A stretch of 64,000 nt of DNA from Nocardioides sp. SYSU D00038 (GCF_016924665.1 NZ_JAFFJT010000016.1:367649-431648), one strand, 5' to 3'. Positions 35,896 to 44,569 are shown, counted from the first letter of the stretch. Notes: generated by a model not told the origin, from the letters alone. Translations and numbers: made by a program.

Positions 35896-36488
35896 CGGTC
35901 GAGGCCGAACTCGTCGTTGGTGGCGAGCAGCTCCAGCAGCCGGGCGCGACGGCCCGACGGGGAGAAGACGCGGGCCTGCTCGAGCAGCCGCAGCAGCACC
36001 GGGTTGCCCACGCAGTCCTCGACCGCCTCGTTGAACCGCTGCATGGTGTCGAGGAGCTGGTGGAGGTGGCGGTCGTGCGGCGTCCCCTGCTCGCGCCGCT
36101 GGCGGATCAGGATCAGCAGGTCGTCGGCGTCGTCGAGGATCGCGTCGAGCTGGTCGAGCTGGTCGTCGGTGGCGCGCTCGGCCGCGAACCGCGCGATCAT
36201 CCCGCGCAGCGCGATCTCCACCTCGGCGAGGTCGCGGATCGCGGTCTCGCTGATGAACGACACCTTGACCGTGCGCGGCCCGGTGCGCTCGAGCAGCCCG
36301 TCCTGCTGCAGCCGGCGCACCGCCTCCCGCACCGGCGTCGGGCTCACCGACAGCTCCTCGGCCAGGCCCCGCTCGGTCACCCGTTGACCCGGGACGAGCT
36401 TGCCGGTGGCGATCGCCGTCCGCACCGCCCGGTAGGTCTGGTCGGCCAGCGTGTCGGCGGCGAGGATCTCGGGGGGAGTGGTGGCCAC
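35763..36488 (-). CDS. GntR/FCD transcriptional regulator of the catabolic region
   Basis: 241 residues. N-terminal winged helix 'LADQTYRAVRTAIATGKLVPGQRVTERGLAEELSVSPTPVREAVRRL' (~13-70) and an FCD ligand domain with 'EVEIALRGMIARFAAERA' and metal-ligand-type histidines ('HLHQLLD', 'YQNHRRLVRAL'). The GTG start at 36488 lies 6 nt after TAGGAT. FCD regulators usually bind carboxylic acids. It is divergent from the MFS-dehydrogenase operon, and the TGC-N4-GCA elements in the shared region and at two other promoters are its likely sites. Confidence 0.88.
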   Translation of the reverse strand: MATTPPEILAADTLADQTYRAVRTAIATGKLVPGQRVTERGLAEELSVSPTPVREAVRRLQQDGLLERTGPRTVKVSFISETAIRDLAEVEIALRGMIARFAAERATDDQLDQLDAILDDADDLLILIRQRREQGTPHDRHLHQLLDTMQRFNEAVEDCVGNPVLLRLLEQARVFSPSGRRARLLELLATNDEFGLDRYQNHRRLVRALRDRDPAAAERIATERARAGLSDMLESAAPEPG

Positions 36489-36523
36489 GGCGGCATCCTA
36501 CCGATCGAAATGGCATCGACCAC

Positions 36524-36563
36524 TATGCAACCCTTGACGTTGATGCTGTAGCAAACGTAGCGT
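36524..36563 (+). promoter_or_regulatory. Promoter with GntR-type operator, site 2
   Basis: -35 TTGACG (36534-36539), 18-bp spacer, -10 TAGCGT (36558-36563). The spacer contains TTGATGCTGTAGCAAA (36540-36555); TATGCAAC (36524-36531) lies just upstream of the -35. The arrangement matches site 3 closely (TGCAAC, CTTGACG, then TGC-N4-GCA). Drives the MFS-to-FAD-dehydrogenase operon and may also repress the GntR gene. Confidence 0.75.
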
Positions 36564-36617
36564 GACGTCCGCCACCCAGCGGGCGTCCACCGGCGCCCCC
36601 GCACCGGAGACGACCAG

Positions 36618-37913
36618 ATGACCACCACCAGCACCCCGGGCCCGACCCGCAGCACGGCGGAGGGCGCGACCACCGCCACCGGGCGGATCACCCTCCTGGT
36701 CGCGCTCGCGGTGTTCGCGCAGGAGTCGACGTGGAACTTCTACGACTCCCAGGTCCCGCCGCTGCTCCGCGAGCACCTCGCGAGCGCCGCGCTGGTCGGG
36801 CTGCTCATGGGCATGGACAACCTGCTCGGCATCTTCGTGCAGCCGTGGATCGGCAACCGCTCCGACGCCACCCGCACCCGGTGGGGCCGGCGGCTGCCGT
36901 ACCTCGTGGTCGGGATGCCGGTGGCGGCCGTGCTCTTCGTGCTCGTGCCCCACGCTGCCCGGTCGCTGTTGCCTCTGGTGGCGGTGATGTTCGCCTACGC
37001 CCTAGTGCTGAACTCGCTCAACCCGGTCTCGACCTCGCTGCTGCCGGACTTCATCGGGCCCCAGCGGCGCAGCCGGGCCAACGCCGTGGTCAAGATCGCT
37101 ACCAGCCTCACGATCATCGTCGCCGCGCTGGTCAGCGTCCTCGTCGTCGACGACCACCCCTACGTGGCGTTCGCCATCCCCGCCGCCATCATGCTGGTCG
37201 CGGTCGTGGTGCTGGCCGCCACCGTGCGCGACAGCGAGTCACCGGCCTACCGTGCCGCCCTCGAGGAGGACACCGCCGAGGCCGGACAGGAGGTGGCGCG
37301 GCCCCGGGCCCGCGACGCCGTCCGCGACATCCTCCGCGACCGCGATCGCAGCCGGTTGATGCTCCTGCTCGCGATCCTGCTCTTCGGTGCGGCGTGGGCC
37401 TCCTCGCGGGCCCTGCTGACGCCGTACGGGCAGGAGGCACTCGGGCTGTCGCGGGGAGACGCCGGCGGCCTGACCCTGCCGAGCGGCATCGCGTTCCTGC
37501 TCGCGGCGTACCCCGCTGCCCTGCTCGCCGAGCGGCTCGGCCGGCTCCGGGTGATGCTCGCCGGCATGTCCGTCTTCGGCCTGGCGTTGGTGGGCGGCAC
37601 CCTGGTGCAGACCCCCACCGGCACGGTCGTGGCCTTCGTCGTCGCCGCGGCCGGGGCCTCCGGGTTCATGATCAACGCGGTCGTGGTGCTCTGGAACTTC
37701 GCGCCCTCGCCCAACCTGCTCGGCACCTACGCCGGCCTCTACACCGTCGGCTGGGCCAGCGGCGGCTTCCTTGGGCCCGCGCTGGTCGGCGGCATGGTCG
37801 ACCTGACCGGCTGGGACCTGATGCTGCTGGACATCGCGCTGCTCACCGGCCTGGCCGTCCTCGTCGTCGCCCGCCTCGCCCGCGCCCAGCGCCGGGCGCC
37901 GACCCTGCCCTGA
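36618..37913 (+). CDS. MFS transporter, GPH/SLC45-like
   Basis: 431 residues with twelve membrane segments. 'PWIGNRSDATRTRWGRRLPYLVVGMPVAA' is the loop typical of glycoside-pentoside-hexuronide and SLC45-like carriers, unlike drug-efflux MFS proteins. Residues ~200-235 form a charged central loop. First gene of the operon carrying the dehydrogenases and AtuA-like protein, behind a GntR-type operator, so it is probably an importer of the pathway substrate or a related sugar acid. Confidence 0.88.
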   Translation: MTTTSTPGPTRSTAEGATTATGRITLLVALAVFAQESTWNFYDSQVPPLLREHLASAALVGLLMGMDNLLGIFVQPWIGNRSDATRTRWGRRLPYLVVGMPVAAVLFVLVPHAARSLLPLVAVMFAYALVLNSLNPVSTSLLPDFIGPQRRSRANAVVKIATSLTIIVAALVSVLVVDDHPYVAFAIPAAIMLVAVVVLAATVRDSESPAYRAALEEDTAEAGQEVARPRARDAVRDILRDRDRSRLMLLLAILLFGAAWASSRALLTPYGQEALGLSRGDAGGLTLPSGIAFLLAAYPAALLAERLGRLRVMLAGMSVFGLALVGGTLVQTPTGTVVAFVVAAAGASGFMINAVVVLWNFAPSPNLLGTYAGLYTVGWASGGFLGPALVGGMVDLTGWDLMLLDIALLTGLAVLVVARLARAQRRAPTLP

Positions 37914-37980
37914 GTCCGCCCACCGCACCGCCCGATCGGGTCGGTGCCACCCACCGCCCCCACACCGAGGAGAGCGACGC

Positions 37981-38949
37981 GTGCCCCGTGTCCTGATCAC
38001 CACCGACTACCTGCGACCCGGCGACGCGGTCGACCAGTACCTGCGCGGTGCGGGCCACGAGACCGTGCACCTGCCGATGACCGGCCGGCGCGATCCCGAG
38101 GAGCTGGTCGCCGCCCTCGACGGCGTCGAAGCGGCACTCGTCGCCAACGAGCCGCTGACCGAGGACGTGCTCCGGCGGGCGCCGTCGCTGCGGGTCGTCG
38201 TGCGCACCGGGGTCGGCTACGACTCCGTGGACGTCGACGCGGCCGCGCGGCTGGGCATCACGGTCAGCAACCTGCCGGGCATCAACGCCAACGCCGTCGC
38301 GGAGTACACCCTCGGGCTGCTGCTCGCCGCCGCTCGGCGCCTCGTGCAGAGCGCCGCCGGGGTCGCCGCCGGGGGTTGGCCGCGCGAGGACGGGCACGAG
38401 CTGCGCGGCGCCACCCTCGGCCTCATCGGCTGGGGCGCCGCCGCCCGGCGGGTGGCCACGCTGGCCCGGGCCCTCGGCATGACCGTGCTGTGCACGACCG
38501 GCGTGCCGGACGACCAGCGCGGCGGTGAGGGCAGCGAGCAGGTGCGATTCGTGGGGCTCGACGAGCTGCTCGCCGGCTCCGACTACGTCTCCGTGCACAC
38601 CGCGCTCACCGAGCGCAGCCGTGGCCTGCTCGGCGCCGCGGCGTTCCGGTCGATGCGGCCGACGGCGGTGCTGGTCAACACCGCCCGCGGCCTGATCGTC
38701 GACGAGCGGGCGCTCGCCGCCGCCGTCCGCGCCGGCGAGATCGCCGGCGCCGCCCTCGACGTGGCCGCCACCGAGCCGCTGCCCGAGGACAGCCCGCTGC
38801 GCGGCGTCGACGGCATCGTCGTCTACTCCCACCTGGCGGGGCAGACCGCCGAGGCGCGGCAGGCGGCCGGCACCGAGGGCGCCGCCGAGCTGGTGCGCTC
38901 GCTCGCCGGTGCGCCCCGCTTCGCCGTCACCGCGGGGGTGCCCGCGTGA
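37981..38949 (+). CDS. D-2-hydroxyacid dehydrogenase (NAD-dependent)
   Basis: 322 residues from GTG 37981. Catalytic residues of the family are present: R236 ('NTARG'), E265 ('VAATEPLP') and H284 ('SHLAGQT'). The nucleotide motif is GLIGWGAAARR, with Ala155 in place of the third glycine, a mild deviation. Members interconvert 2-oxo and D-2-hydroxy acids (e.g. hydroxypyruvate/D-glycerate, 3-phosphoglycerate). Given the tartrate-type dehydrogenase and glycerate kinase nearby, hydroxypyruvate or tartronate semialdehyde chemistry is a reasonable inference. It overlaps the next gene by 4 bp. Confidence 0.88.
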   Translation: MPRVLITTDYLRPGDAVDQYLRGAGHETVHLPMTGRRDPEELVAALDGVEAALVANEPLTEDVLRRAPSLRVVVRTGVGYDSVDVDAAARLGITVSNLPGINANAVAEYTLGLLLAAARRLVQSAAGVAAGGWPREDGHELRGATLGLIGWGAAARRVATLARALGMTVLCTTGVPDDQRGGEGSEQVRFVGLDELLAGSDYVSVHTALTERSRGLLGAAAFRSMRPTAVLVNTARGLIVDERALAAAVRAGEIAGAALDVAATEPLPEDSPLRGVDGIVVYSHLAGQTAEARQAAGTEGAAELVRSLAGAPRFAVTAGVPA

Positions 38950-40004
38950 GCGACCACCGGATCGCCGTGGTGCCCGGCGACGGCATCGGCACCGAGGTGA
39001 TCCCGGCGGCCCTGCAGGCGCTCGAGGTGCTCGGCGAGCGGGGCGGCTTCTCCGTCGAGCTCGACCACCTCGACTGGTCGTGCCAGCGCTACCTCGAGAC
39101 CGGCCGGATGATGCCCGAGGACGGCCTCGACCGGATCGCCGGCCACGACGCGATCCTGCTGGGCGCCGTCGGCTGGCCGGGCGTGCCCGACCACGTCTCG
39201 CTGTGGGGGCTGCTGATCCCGATCCGGCGCCAGTTCCGGCAGTACGTCAACCTGCGCCCGATCAAGGTGATGGCCGGCCTGCCCGGCCCGCTGCGCGACA
39301 GCGAGGGCGTCGACTTCGTCGTGGTGCGCGAGAACGTCGAGGGCGAGTACAGCGAGATCGGCGGCCGGCTCGACCGCGGCCTCCCCAGCGAGCTGGCGGT
39401 GCAGGAGGCCGTCTTCACCCGGGCGGGCGTGACCCGGATCGTCGACTACGCCTTCGAGCTCGCCACCGCCCGCGGCGGCAGCCTCACCTCCGCGACCAAG
39501 TCCAACGGGATCGTGCACACGATGCCGTTCTGGGACGAGATCGTCCGCGAGCGGGCGGCGGCGTACGACGTGCCGTGGCGCCAGGAGCACATCGACGCCC
39601 TGGTGGCCAAGCTGGTGCTGCGGCCGGGCGACTTCGACGTGATCGTCGGCTCGAACCTCTTCGGCGACATCCTCAGCGACCTCGCCGCGGCCATCGCCGG
39701 GAGCATCGGGATCGCGCCGGCGGCGAACATCGACCCCACCCGGGAGTTCCCGTCGATGTTCGAGCCCGTGCACGGCTCGGCGCCCGACATCGCCGGCCAG
39801 GGCGTGGCCAACCCCCTCGGGGCGCTGTGGTCGGCGTCGATGATGCTCGACCACCTCGGCCGCCACGAGGCCGCCGCCGCCCTGATGACCGGCATCGAGC
39901 GGACCCTCGCCGACGGCAGGACCCGCACCCCCGACCTGGGCGGCACCGCGACCACGCAGGAGCTCACCGACGCCGTGCTCGCGAACTTGCCCGTCCCCGA
40001 CTGA
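38946..40004 (+). CDS. Tartrate/D-malate dehydrogenase-type beta-decarboxylating dehydrogenase
   Basis: 352 residues of the isocitrate/isopropylmalate dehydrogenase family: 'VVPGDGIGTEVIPAAL', 'LRPIKVM', 'VVVRENVEGEYSEIGG', catalytic Lys region 'TSATKSNGIVHT', metal ligands in 'SNLFGDILSDLAAAI' and 'FEPVHGSAPDIAGQGVANP'. The 'DWSCQRYLETGRMMPEDGLD' segment is characteristic of the tartrate/D-malate branch (TtuC/DmlA). Such enzymes oxidise tartrate or decarboxylate D-malate and meso-tartrate, the latter giving D-glycerate. The glycerate kinase 4 kb away fits that chemistry. Confidence 0.9.
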   Translation: MSDHRIAVVPGDGIGTEVIPAALQALEVLGERGGFSVELDHLDWSCQRYLETGRMMPEDGLDRIAGHDAILLGAVGWPGVPDHVSLWGLLIPIRRQFRQYVNLRPIKVMAGLPGPLRDSEGVDFVVVRENVEGEYSEIGGRLDRGLPSELAVQEAVFTRAGVTRIVDYAFELATARGGSLTSATKSNGIVHTMPFWDEIVRERAAAYDVPWRQEHIDALVAKLVLRPGDFDVIVGSNLFGDILSDLAAAIAGSIGIAPAANIDPTREFPSMFEPVHGSAPDIAGQGVANPLGALWSASMMLDHLGRHEAAAALMTGIERTLADGRTRTPDLGGTATTQELTDAVLANLPVPD

Positions 40005-40053
40005 GCCGCTCACCGACTGAGCCGCTGCCCGACTTAGCTGCTGCCGACTGAGC
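39995..40053. repeat. 16-bp tandem repeat across a stop codon
   Basis: Units CCGACTGAGCCGCT, CACCGACTGAGCCGCT, GCCCGACTTAGCTGCT and GCCGACTGAGCCC follow one another, the first containing the stop codon (40002-40004) of the dehydrogenase gene. Duplication of the gene's 3' end by replication slippage is likely. Confidence 0.75.
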
Positions 40054-40075
40054 CCACCGAGAGAGAGAACGAACC

Positions 40076-41458
40076 ATGGACAACGAACCGGCCGAGCGCG
40101 TCCGGATCCTGACGCCGAGCGGCATGCTCGGCGCGGGCTGGGACGAGGCCACCATCGAGCGCGGGCTGGCGCTCGGCATCGACGTGATCACCATCGACGG
40201 GGGCTCCACCGACTCCGGGCCCTACTACCTGGGCTCCTCGACGCCGAAGACCACGGCCAAGGCGGTGGAGCGCGACCTGCGCAGCGCGCTGCGCGCGGCC
40301 GCGCGGGCCGACGTGCCGCTGGTCATCGGCTCGTGCGGCACCAGCGGCACCGACACCGGGGTCGACTGGGTCGCCGGCATGGTGGCGAGGATCCAGGCCG
40401 AGGAGGGCCTCGGGTTGCGGGTCGCTCGGATCTACAGCGAGCAGAGTGCCGCCGACCTCAAGGAGGCGCTCGACGCTGGACGGATCCACCCGCTGCCGCC
40501 GCTGGGCGACCTGACCGCCGAGACCCTCGAGAGCTGCACCCACATCGTCGGGCTGATGGGCCACGAGCCCATCGTCGAGGCGCTCCGGGCCGGGGCCCAG
40601 GTGGTGCTCGCCGGCCGGGCGACCGACACCGCGGTGGCGGCGGCGTACCCGCTGATGAGGGGGATGCCGGCGGGGCCGACCTGGCACGCCGCCAAGATCG
40701 TGGAGTGCGGCGGCCAGGCCACCAGCAACCCGCGCACCGGCGGGGTCTACACGGTCATCGACGCGACCGGCTTCACCATCGAGCCACTGGACCCCGACGC
40801 AGCGTGCACGCCGATCTCGGTGGCCGCCCACATGCTCTACGAGACCGCCGACCCCTTCGAGATGCGCGAGCCCGACGGCACCCTCGACGTGCGCGACGCG
40901 ACGTACGTCGCGATCGACGAGCGCACCGTCCGGGTGGAGGGCTCGCGGTTCCAGGTCGCCGACCAGCACACGATCAAGCTCGAGGGCGCGCGGATCACCG
41001 GCTACGAGACGGTGTCGTTCACCGGCATCAGGGACCCGCTGATCCTCAAGGACATCGACGCCTGGGCCGAGCTGATGGGCACGGTGATCCGCGACCGGGT
41101 CGCGCAGATTCTGGGCCTGGCCCAGGACGAGTACGCCTTCGACCTGCGCCTCTACGGCCACAACGCCGTGCTCGGCGACCTCGAGCCCGAGAGCGGGCCG
41201 CCGCGCGAGGTGGGTGCGATGCTGCTGGTCAACGCCCCCGACCAGGCGACCGCCACGGCGATCGCCAAGATCGCGAACCCGCTGATGCTGCACCTGCCGA
41301 CCCCGTCGATGGACTACCTGCCCAGCCTCGCCTTCCCGAGCTCGCCCGCCGAGGTCGAGCGCGGGGCGGCGTACGAGTTCGTGCTCAACCACGTCGTCGA
41401 CTCCATCACCCCCACCGCCATCTTCCGCACCGAGATCGAGGAGCCGGTCCATGCCTGA
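40076..41458 (+). CDS. AtuA-family (DUF1446) protein
   Basis: 460 residues. Family features: 'VRILTPSGMLGAGWDE', 'DVITIDGGSTDSGPYYLGSS', 'PLVIGSCGTSGTDTGVDWV', 'VVLAGRATDTAVAAAYPL', 'WHAAKIVECGGQATSN' and 'GHNAVLGDLEPESG'. AtuA proteins were named from acyclic terpene utilisation clusters but have no established reaction, and many are encoded with DUF4387 partners, as here (8-bp overlap). GAGAGAGAACG precedes the ATG. It is predicted cytosolic. The gene sits between an oxidative decarboxylase and an FAD dehydrogenase, so it probably handles the carbon skeleton of the pathway acid. Confidence 0.88.
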   Translation: MDNEPAERVRILTPSGMLGAGWDEATIERGLALGIDVITIDGGSTDSGPYYLGSSTPKTTAKAVERDLRSALRAAARADVPLVIGSCGTSGTDTGVDWVAGMVARIQAEEGLGLRVARIYSEQSAADLKEALDAGRIHPLPPLGDLTAETLESCTHIVGLMGHEPIVEALRAGAQVVLAGRATDTAVAAAYPLMRGMPAGPTWHAAKIVECGGQATSNPRTGGVYTVIDATGFTIEPLDPDAACTPISVAAHMLYETADPFEMREPDGTLDVRDATYVAIDERTVRVEGSRFQVADQHTIKLEGARITGYETVSFTGIRDPLILKDIDAWAELMGTVIRDRVAQILGLAQDEYAFDLRLYGHNAVLGDLEPESGPPREVGAMLLVNAPDQATATAIAKIANPLMLHLPTPSMDYLPSLAFPSSPAEVERGAAYEFVLNHVVDSITPTAIFRTEIEEPVHA

Positions 41459-41825
41459 GCCGACCAGCCCGCCCGACGCGCCCACCCTGGGCGACCTCGC
41501 CCTGGAGGTCCGCTCCAAGAACGCCGGCCCTTTCTGGGTCACCATGGAGCTGTTCATGCGCGACGCCGACGGCTACCGGATCGTGGCCGACGAGTCGTTC
41601 CTCGACGAGCGGTTGATCGCCGACCTCTACCGGGTCGACGCGAGCACCATCCGGATCTACCGGATCCCCTCGCTCAACGTCGTGAAGATCTCCTTCCCGC
41701 GGCCGGTGTCGCAGGGCTCGCTGCGCGACCGCGACATGCACGCCGGCCAGCACCACGTGCCGCTCGCGCTGCTGCGGGCGCCGGTCGCCACCCCGGTGGC
41801 CGCCGTCGCGGGTGGTGGCGCGTGA
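41451..41825 (+). CDS. DUF4387 protein, partner of the AtuA-like protein
   Basis: 124 residues: 'LGDLALEVRSKNAGPFWVTMELFM', 'RIYRIPSLNVVKISFPRPVSQGSLRDRDMHAGQHHVPL'. DUF4387 domains occur either fused to or next to AtuA/DUF1446 proteins, suggesting a two-subunit enzyme. The overlaps with both neighbours (8 bp and ~4 bp) support co-translation. The C-terminal ~15 residues are Ala/Val/Gly-rich and probably disordered. Confidence 0.87.
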   Translation: MPEPTSPPDAPTLGDLALEVRSKNAGPFWVTMELFMRDADGYRIVADESFLDERLIADLYRVDASTIRIYRIPSLNVVKISFPRPVSQGSLRDRDMHAGQHHVPLALLRAPVATPVAAVAGGGA

Positions 41826-43492
41826 TGGCCGCCGAGCAGCAGGCCGACGTGGTGGTGGTCGGTGGCGGGCTCGCCGGCCTCGTCGCCGCGGCCGAGGCCG
41901 CCGACGCCGGCCGGTCCGTGGTCGTCGTCGAGCAGGAAGGCGAGCAGTCGCTGGGCGGCCAGGCGTTCTGGAGCCTCGGCGGGCTGTTCCTCGTCGACAG
42001 CCCTGAGCAGCGGCGGATGGGGATCAAGGACTCCCTCGCCCTCGCCACCCAGGACTGGCTGGGTAGCGCCCAGTTCGACCGCGACGAGGACCGGTGGCCG
42101 CGGGCCTGGGCCGAGGCCTACCTCGACTTCGCCGCCGGCGAGAAGCGCGCCTGGCTGCGCGGCATGGGCCACCGCTTCTTCCCGCTGGTCGGCTGGGCCG
42201 AGCGCGGCGACGGCCGCGCCGAGGGGCACGGCAACTCGGTGCCGCGCTTCCACATCACCTGGGGCACCGGGCCCGGCGTGGTCGCGCCGTTCGAGCGCCG
42301 GGTGCGTGAGCACGCCTCGACCGGGCGGCTCCGGTTCGCCTTCCGCCACCAGGTCGACGGGCTGGTCGTCGAGGGCGGCACCGTCGTCGGCGTCCGCGGC
42401 ACCGTGCTCGAGCCCACCGCCGTCGACCGTGGCCGTCCGTCGTCGCGCACCGCGGTGGGCGAGTTCGAGATCCGCGGCCAGGCGGTGGTGGTGACCAGCG
42501 GCGGCATCGGCGGCAACCACGACCTGGTGCGCAAGGCGTGGCCCGCGCGGCTCGGCACGCCCCCGCGGACGATGGTCTCCGGCGTTCCGGCACACGTCGA
42601 CGGGCGGATGCTGGCGATCACCCAGGACGCCGGCGCCAGCGTGATCAACCCCGACCGGATGTGGCACTACGTCGAGGGCATCCGCAACTGGGACCCGATC
42701 TGGGACAACCACGGGATCCGGATCCTCCCCGGCCCCTCCTCGCTGTGGCTCGACGCCACCGGCCGGCGGCTGCCGGCGCCGTGCTTCCCGGGCTTCGACA
42801 CCCTGAGCACGCTGCAGCACCTGCGCCAGACCGGCCACGACTACTCGTGGTTCGTCCTGACCCAGAAGGTCATCGAGAAGGAGTTCGCCCTCTCGGGCTC
42901 CGAGCAGAACCCCGACCTCACCGGCAAGGACATCAAGCTGGTGCTGTCGCGGGTGCGGGGCGGCGCACCCGGCCCGGTCGAGGCGTTCAAGCAGCACGGC
43001 GAGGACTTCGTGGTCGCCGACACCCTCGACGAGCTGGTCAAGGGCATGAACGCGATCGCCGACCCCGACGTCCCCGAGCTCGACACCGAGGCGATCCGCC
43101 GCCTGGTCGAGGCGCGGGACCGCGAGATCGACAACCCGTTCTCCAAGGACGCCCAGATCACCGCGATCCGCGGCGCGCGCGGCTACCGGGGCGACCGGCT
43201 CAGCCGGACCGCCACGCCCCACAAGTTCCTCGACCCCAAGGCCGGCCCGCTCATCGCCGTCCGCCTCCACGTCCTCTCGCGCAAGACCCTCGGCGGCCTG
43301 GAGACCGACCTCGACGGCCGGTGCCTGCGCTCCGACGGGTCGCCATTCCCGGGGCTCTACGCCGCGGGCGAGGTCAACGGCTTCGGCGGCGGCGGGATGA
43401 TGGGCTACAACGCCCTCGAGGGGACCTTCCTCGGCGGCTGCCTGTTCTCCGGGCGTACGGCCGGCCGCGCGGCGGCCCGGGCCGTGGGGTGA
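41822..43492 (+). CDS. FAD-binding dehydrogenase (fumarate reductase/KstD-like flavoprotein)
   Basis: 556 residues; GTG 41822 or the adjacent ATG 41825 may be used. FAD motif 'DVVVVGGGLAGLVAAAEAADAG' at the N-terminus, 'LGGQAFWSLGG' next, and the C-terminal FAD-closing motif 'FPGLYAAGEVNGFGGGGMMGYNALEGTFLGGCLFSGRTAG'. This is the long FAD-binding dehydrogenase group related to fumarate reductase and 3-ketosteroid dehydrogenase flavoproteins; it lacks a heme or quinone domain. It probably introduces or removes a double bond or oxidises a hydroxy acid in the pathway. Last gene of the 36.6-43.5 kb operon. Confidence 0.88.
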   Translation: MMAAEQQADVVVVGGGLAGLVAAAEAADAGRSVVVVEQEGEQSLGGQAFWSLGGLFLVDSPEQRRMGIKDSLALATQDWLGSAQFDRDEDRWPRAWAEAYLDFAAGEKRAWLRGMGHRFFPLVGWAERGDGRAEGHGNSVPRFHITWGTGPGVVAPFERRVREHASTGRLRFAFRHQVDGLVVEGGTVVGVRGTVLEPTAVDRGRPSSRTAVGEFEIRGQAVVVTSGGIGGNHDLVRKAWPARLGTPPRTMVSGVPAHVDGRMLAITQDAGASVINPDRMWHYVEGIRNWDPIWDNHGIRILPGPSSLWLDATGRRLPAPCFPGFDTLSTLQHLRQTGHDYSWFVLTQKVIEKEFALSGSEQNPDLTGKDIKLVLSRVRGGAPGPVEAFKQHGEDFVVADTLDELVKGMNAIADPDVPELDTEAIRRLVEARDREIDNPFSKDAQITAIRGARGYRGDRLSRTATPHKFLDPKAGPLIAVRLHVLSRKTLGGLETDLDGRCLRSDGSPFPGLYAAGEVNGFGGGGMMGYNALEGTFLGGCLFSGRTAGRAAARAVG

Positions 43493-43498
43493 CGGTCG

Positions 43499-44521
43499 TC
43501 AGCGGTTCCCTGCCGCGCCGCTGAGCAGGCGCCCCGCCGTCGCGCGGAGGCAACCCAACGTGTCGGCCATCGCGGCGGCCCGGCCGTGGTCGGCGACCAG
43601 CGACCGCACCGGCACCGGCACCACCGCGTCGGCGTCGCGGTCGCCGACGACCACCGCCACCGGCCGGCCGGCGGCCTGCGCCCGGGCGACGACCCCGCCG
43701 ACCACCTTGCCCGCGAACGACGACGCGTCGAGCCGGCCCTCCCCGGTGACCACCAGGTCGGCGCGGGCCACGTGGTCGTCGAGGCCGAGCCGGTCGGCGA
43801 CGTGGTCGAAGCCGCTGACGACCCGCGCACCCAGGACGGCGAGCGCACCGCCCAGCCCGCCCGCGGCCCCCGATCCCGCGACCTCCTGGGGGTCGCGGCC
43901 GTGCTCGGCGGCGAGCCGGTCCCGCAGCCGCACCAGCCGCTCGGCCAGCTCCTCGACCTGCGCGGGCGTCGCGCCCTTCTGGGGACCGAAGACCGCGGCG
44001 GCGTCGAGGTAGCGGGTCCCGACGTCGGCGCAGACCGTGACGGTCGTGCCGCCGAACGGCGAGCGCCCGGCCTCGCGCAGCACCTCCCAGGCACCCCGGC
44101 CGCCGTCGGTGCAGGCGGTGCCGCCCAGGCCGACGACCACCTCGCGCGCTCCGGCGGCGAGGGCCTCAGCGAGCAGCTCACCGGTGCCGCGGGAGGTCGC
44201 CGCGACCGGGTCGTTGCCCTCGGCGCCACCGGCGTGCAGCAGGCCGGACGCCTCCGCCGACTCCACGACCGCGAGCCCCCGGTCGAACCGCCACCGGGCG
44301 GTGACCGGGTCGCCGAGCGGCCCGGTCACGACCGTCGCCCGGTTCGGGCCGCCGAAGGCCTCCAGCAGCCCCTCGCCGCCGTCCGAGAGCGGCAGCTCGG
44401 TGGACCGCCAGCCGAGTTCCCCGGCGGCCGCGGCCACGGCCTCGGCGACCTCCCTGGCGGTCGCCGTGCCCCGGAACTTGTCGGGTGCCACCAGCAGGGC
44501 GGGCTGCCCGGAGGTTTCCAT
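43499..44521 (-). CDS. Glycerate kinase
   Basis: 340 residues from ATG 44521. GlxK-family motifs: 'LLVAPDKFRGTATAREVAEAV', 'ELPLSDGGEGLLEAF', 'VESAEASGL', 'GLGGTACTDGGRGAW', 'FGPQKGATPAQVEELA', 'GSGAAGGLGGALAVLGA' and 'DLVVTGEGRLDASSFAGKV'. The enzyme phosphorylates D-glycerate into lower glycolysis. It converges with the FAD-dehydrogenase operon (6-bp gap) and is divergent from the ABC transporter, sharing the region that carries operator site 3. This ties glycerate to the pathway end point. Confidence 0.93.
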   Translation of the reverse strand: METSGQPALLVAPDKFRGTATAREVAEAVAAAAGELGWRSTELPLSDGGEGLLEAFGGPNRATVVTGPLGDPVTARWRFDRGLAVVESAEASGLLHAGGAEGNDPVAATSRGTGELLAEALAAGAREVVVGLGGTACTDGGRGAWEVLREAGRSPFGGTTVTVCADVGTRYLDAAAVFGPQKGATPAQVEELAERLVRLRDRLAAEHGRDPQEVAGSGAAGGLGGALAVLGARVVSGFDHVADRLGLDDHVARADLVVTGEGRLDASSFAGKVVGGVVARAQAAGRPVAVVVGDRDADAVVPVPVRSLVADHGRAAAMADTLGCLRATAGRLLSGAAGNR

Positions 44522-44533
44522 GGCAAAACTATC

Positions 44534-44569
44534 TGCAACTCTTGACGAGGTTGCAATAGCAACTACGCT
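44534..44569 (+). promoter_or_regulatory. Promoter with GntR-type operator, site 3
   Basis: TGCAAC (44534-44539), -35 TTGACG (44542-44547), the perfect palindrome GTTGC-AATA-GCAAC (44550-44563) and -10 TACGCT (44564-44569). The order and spacing match site 2. Located between the divergent glycerate kinase and ABC transporter genes, so it can serve both. Confidence 0.75.
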
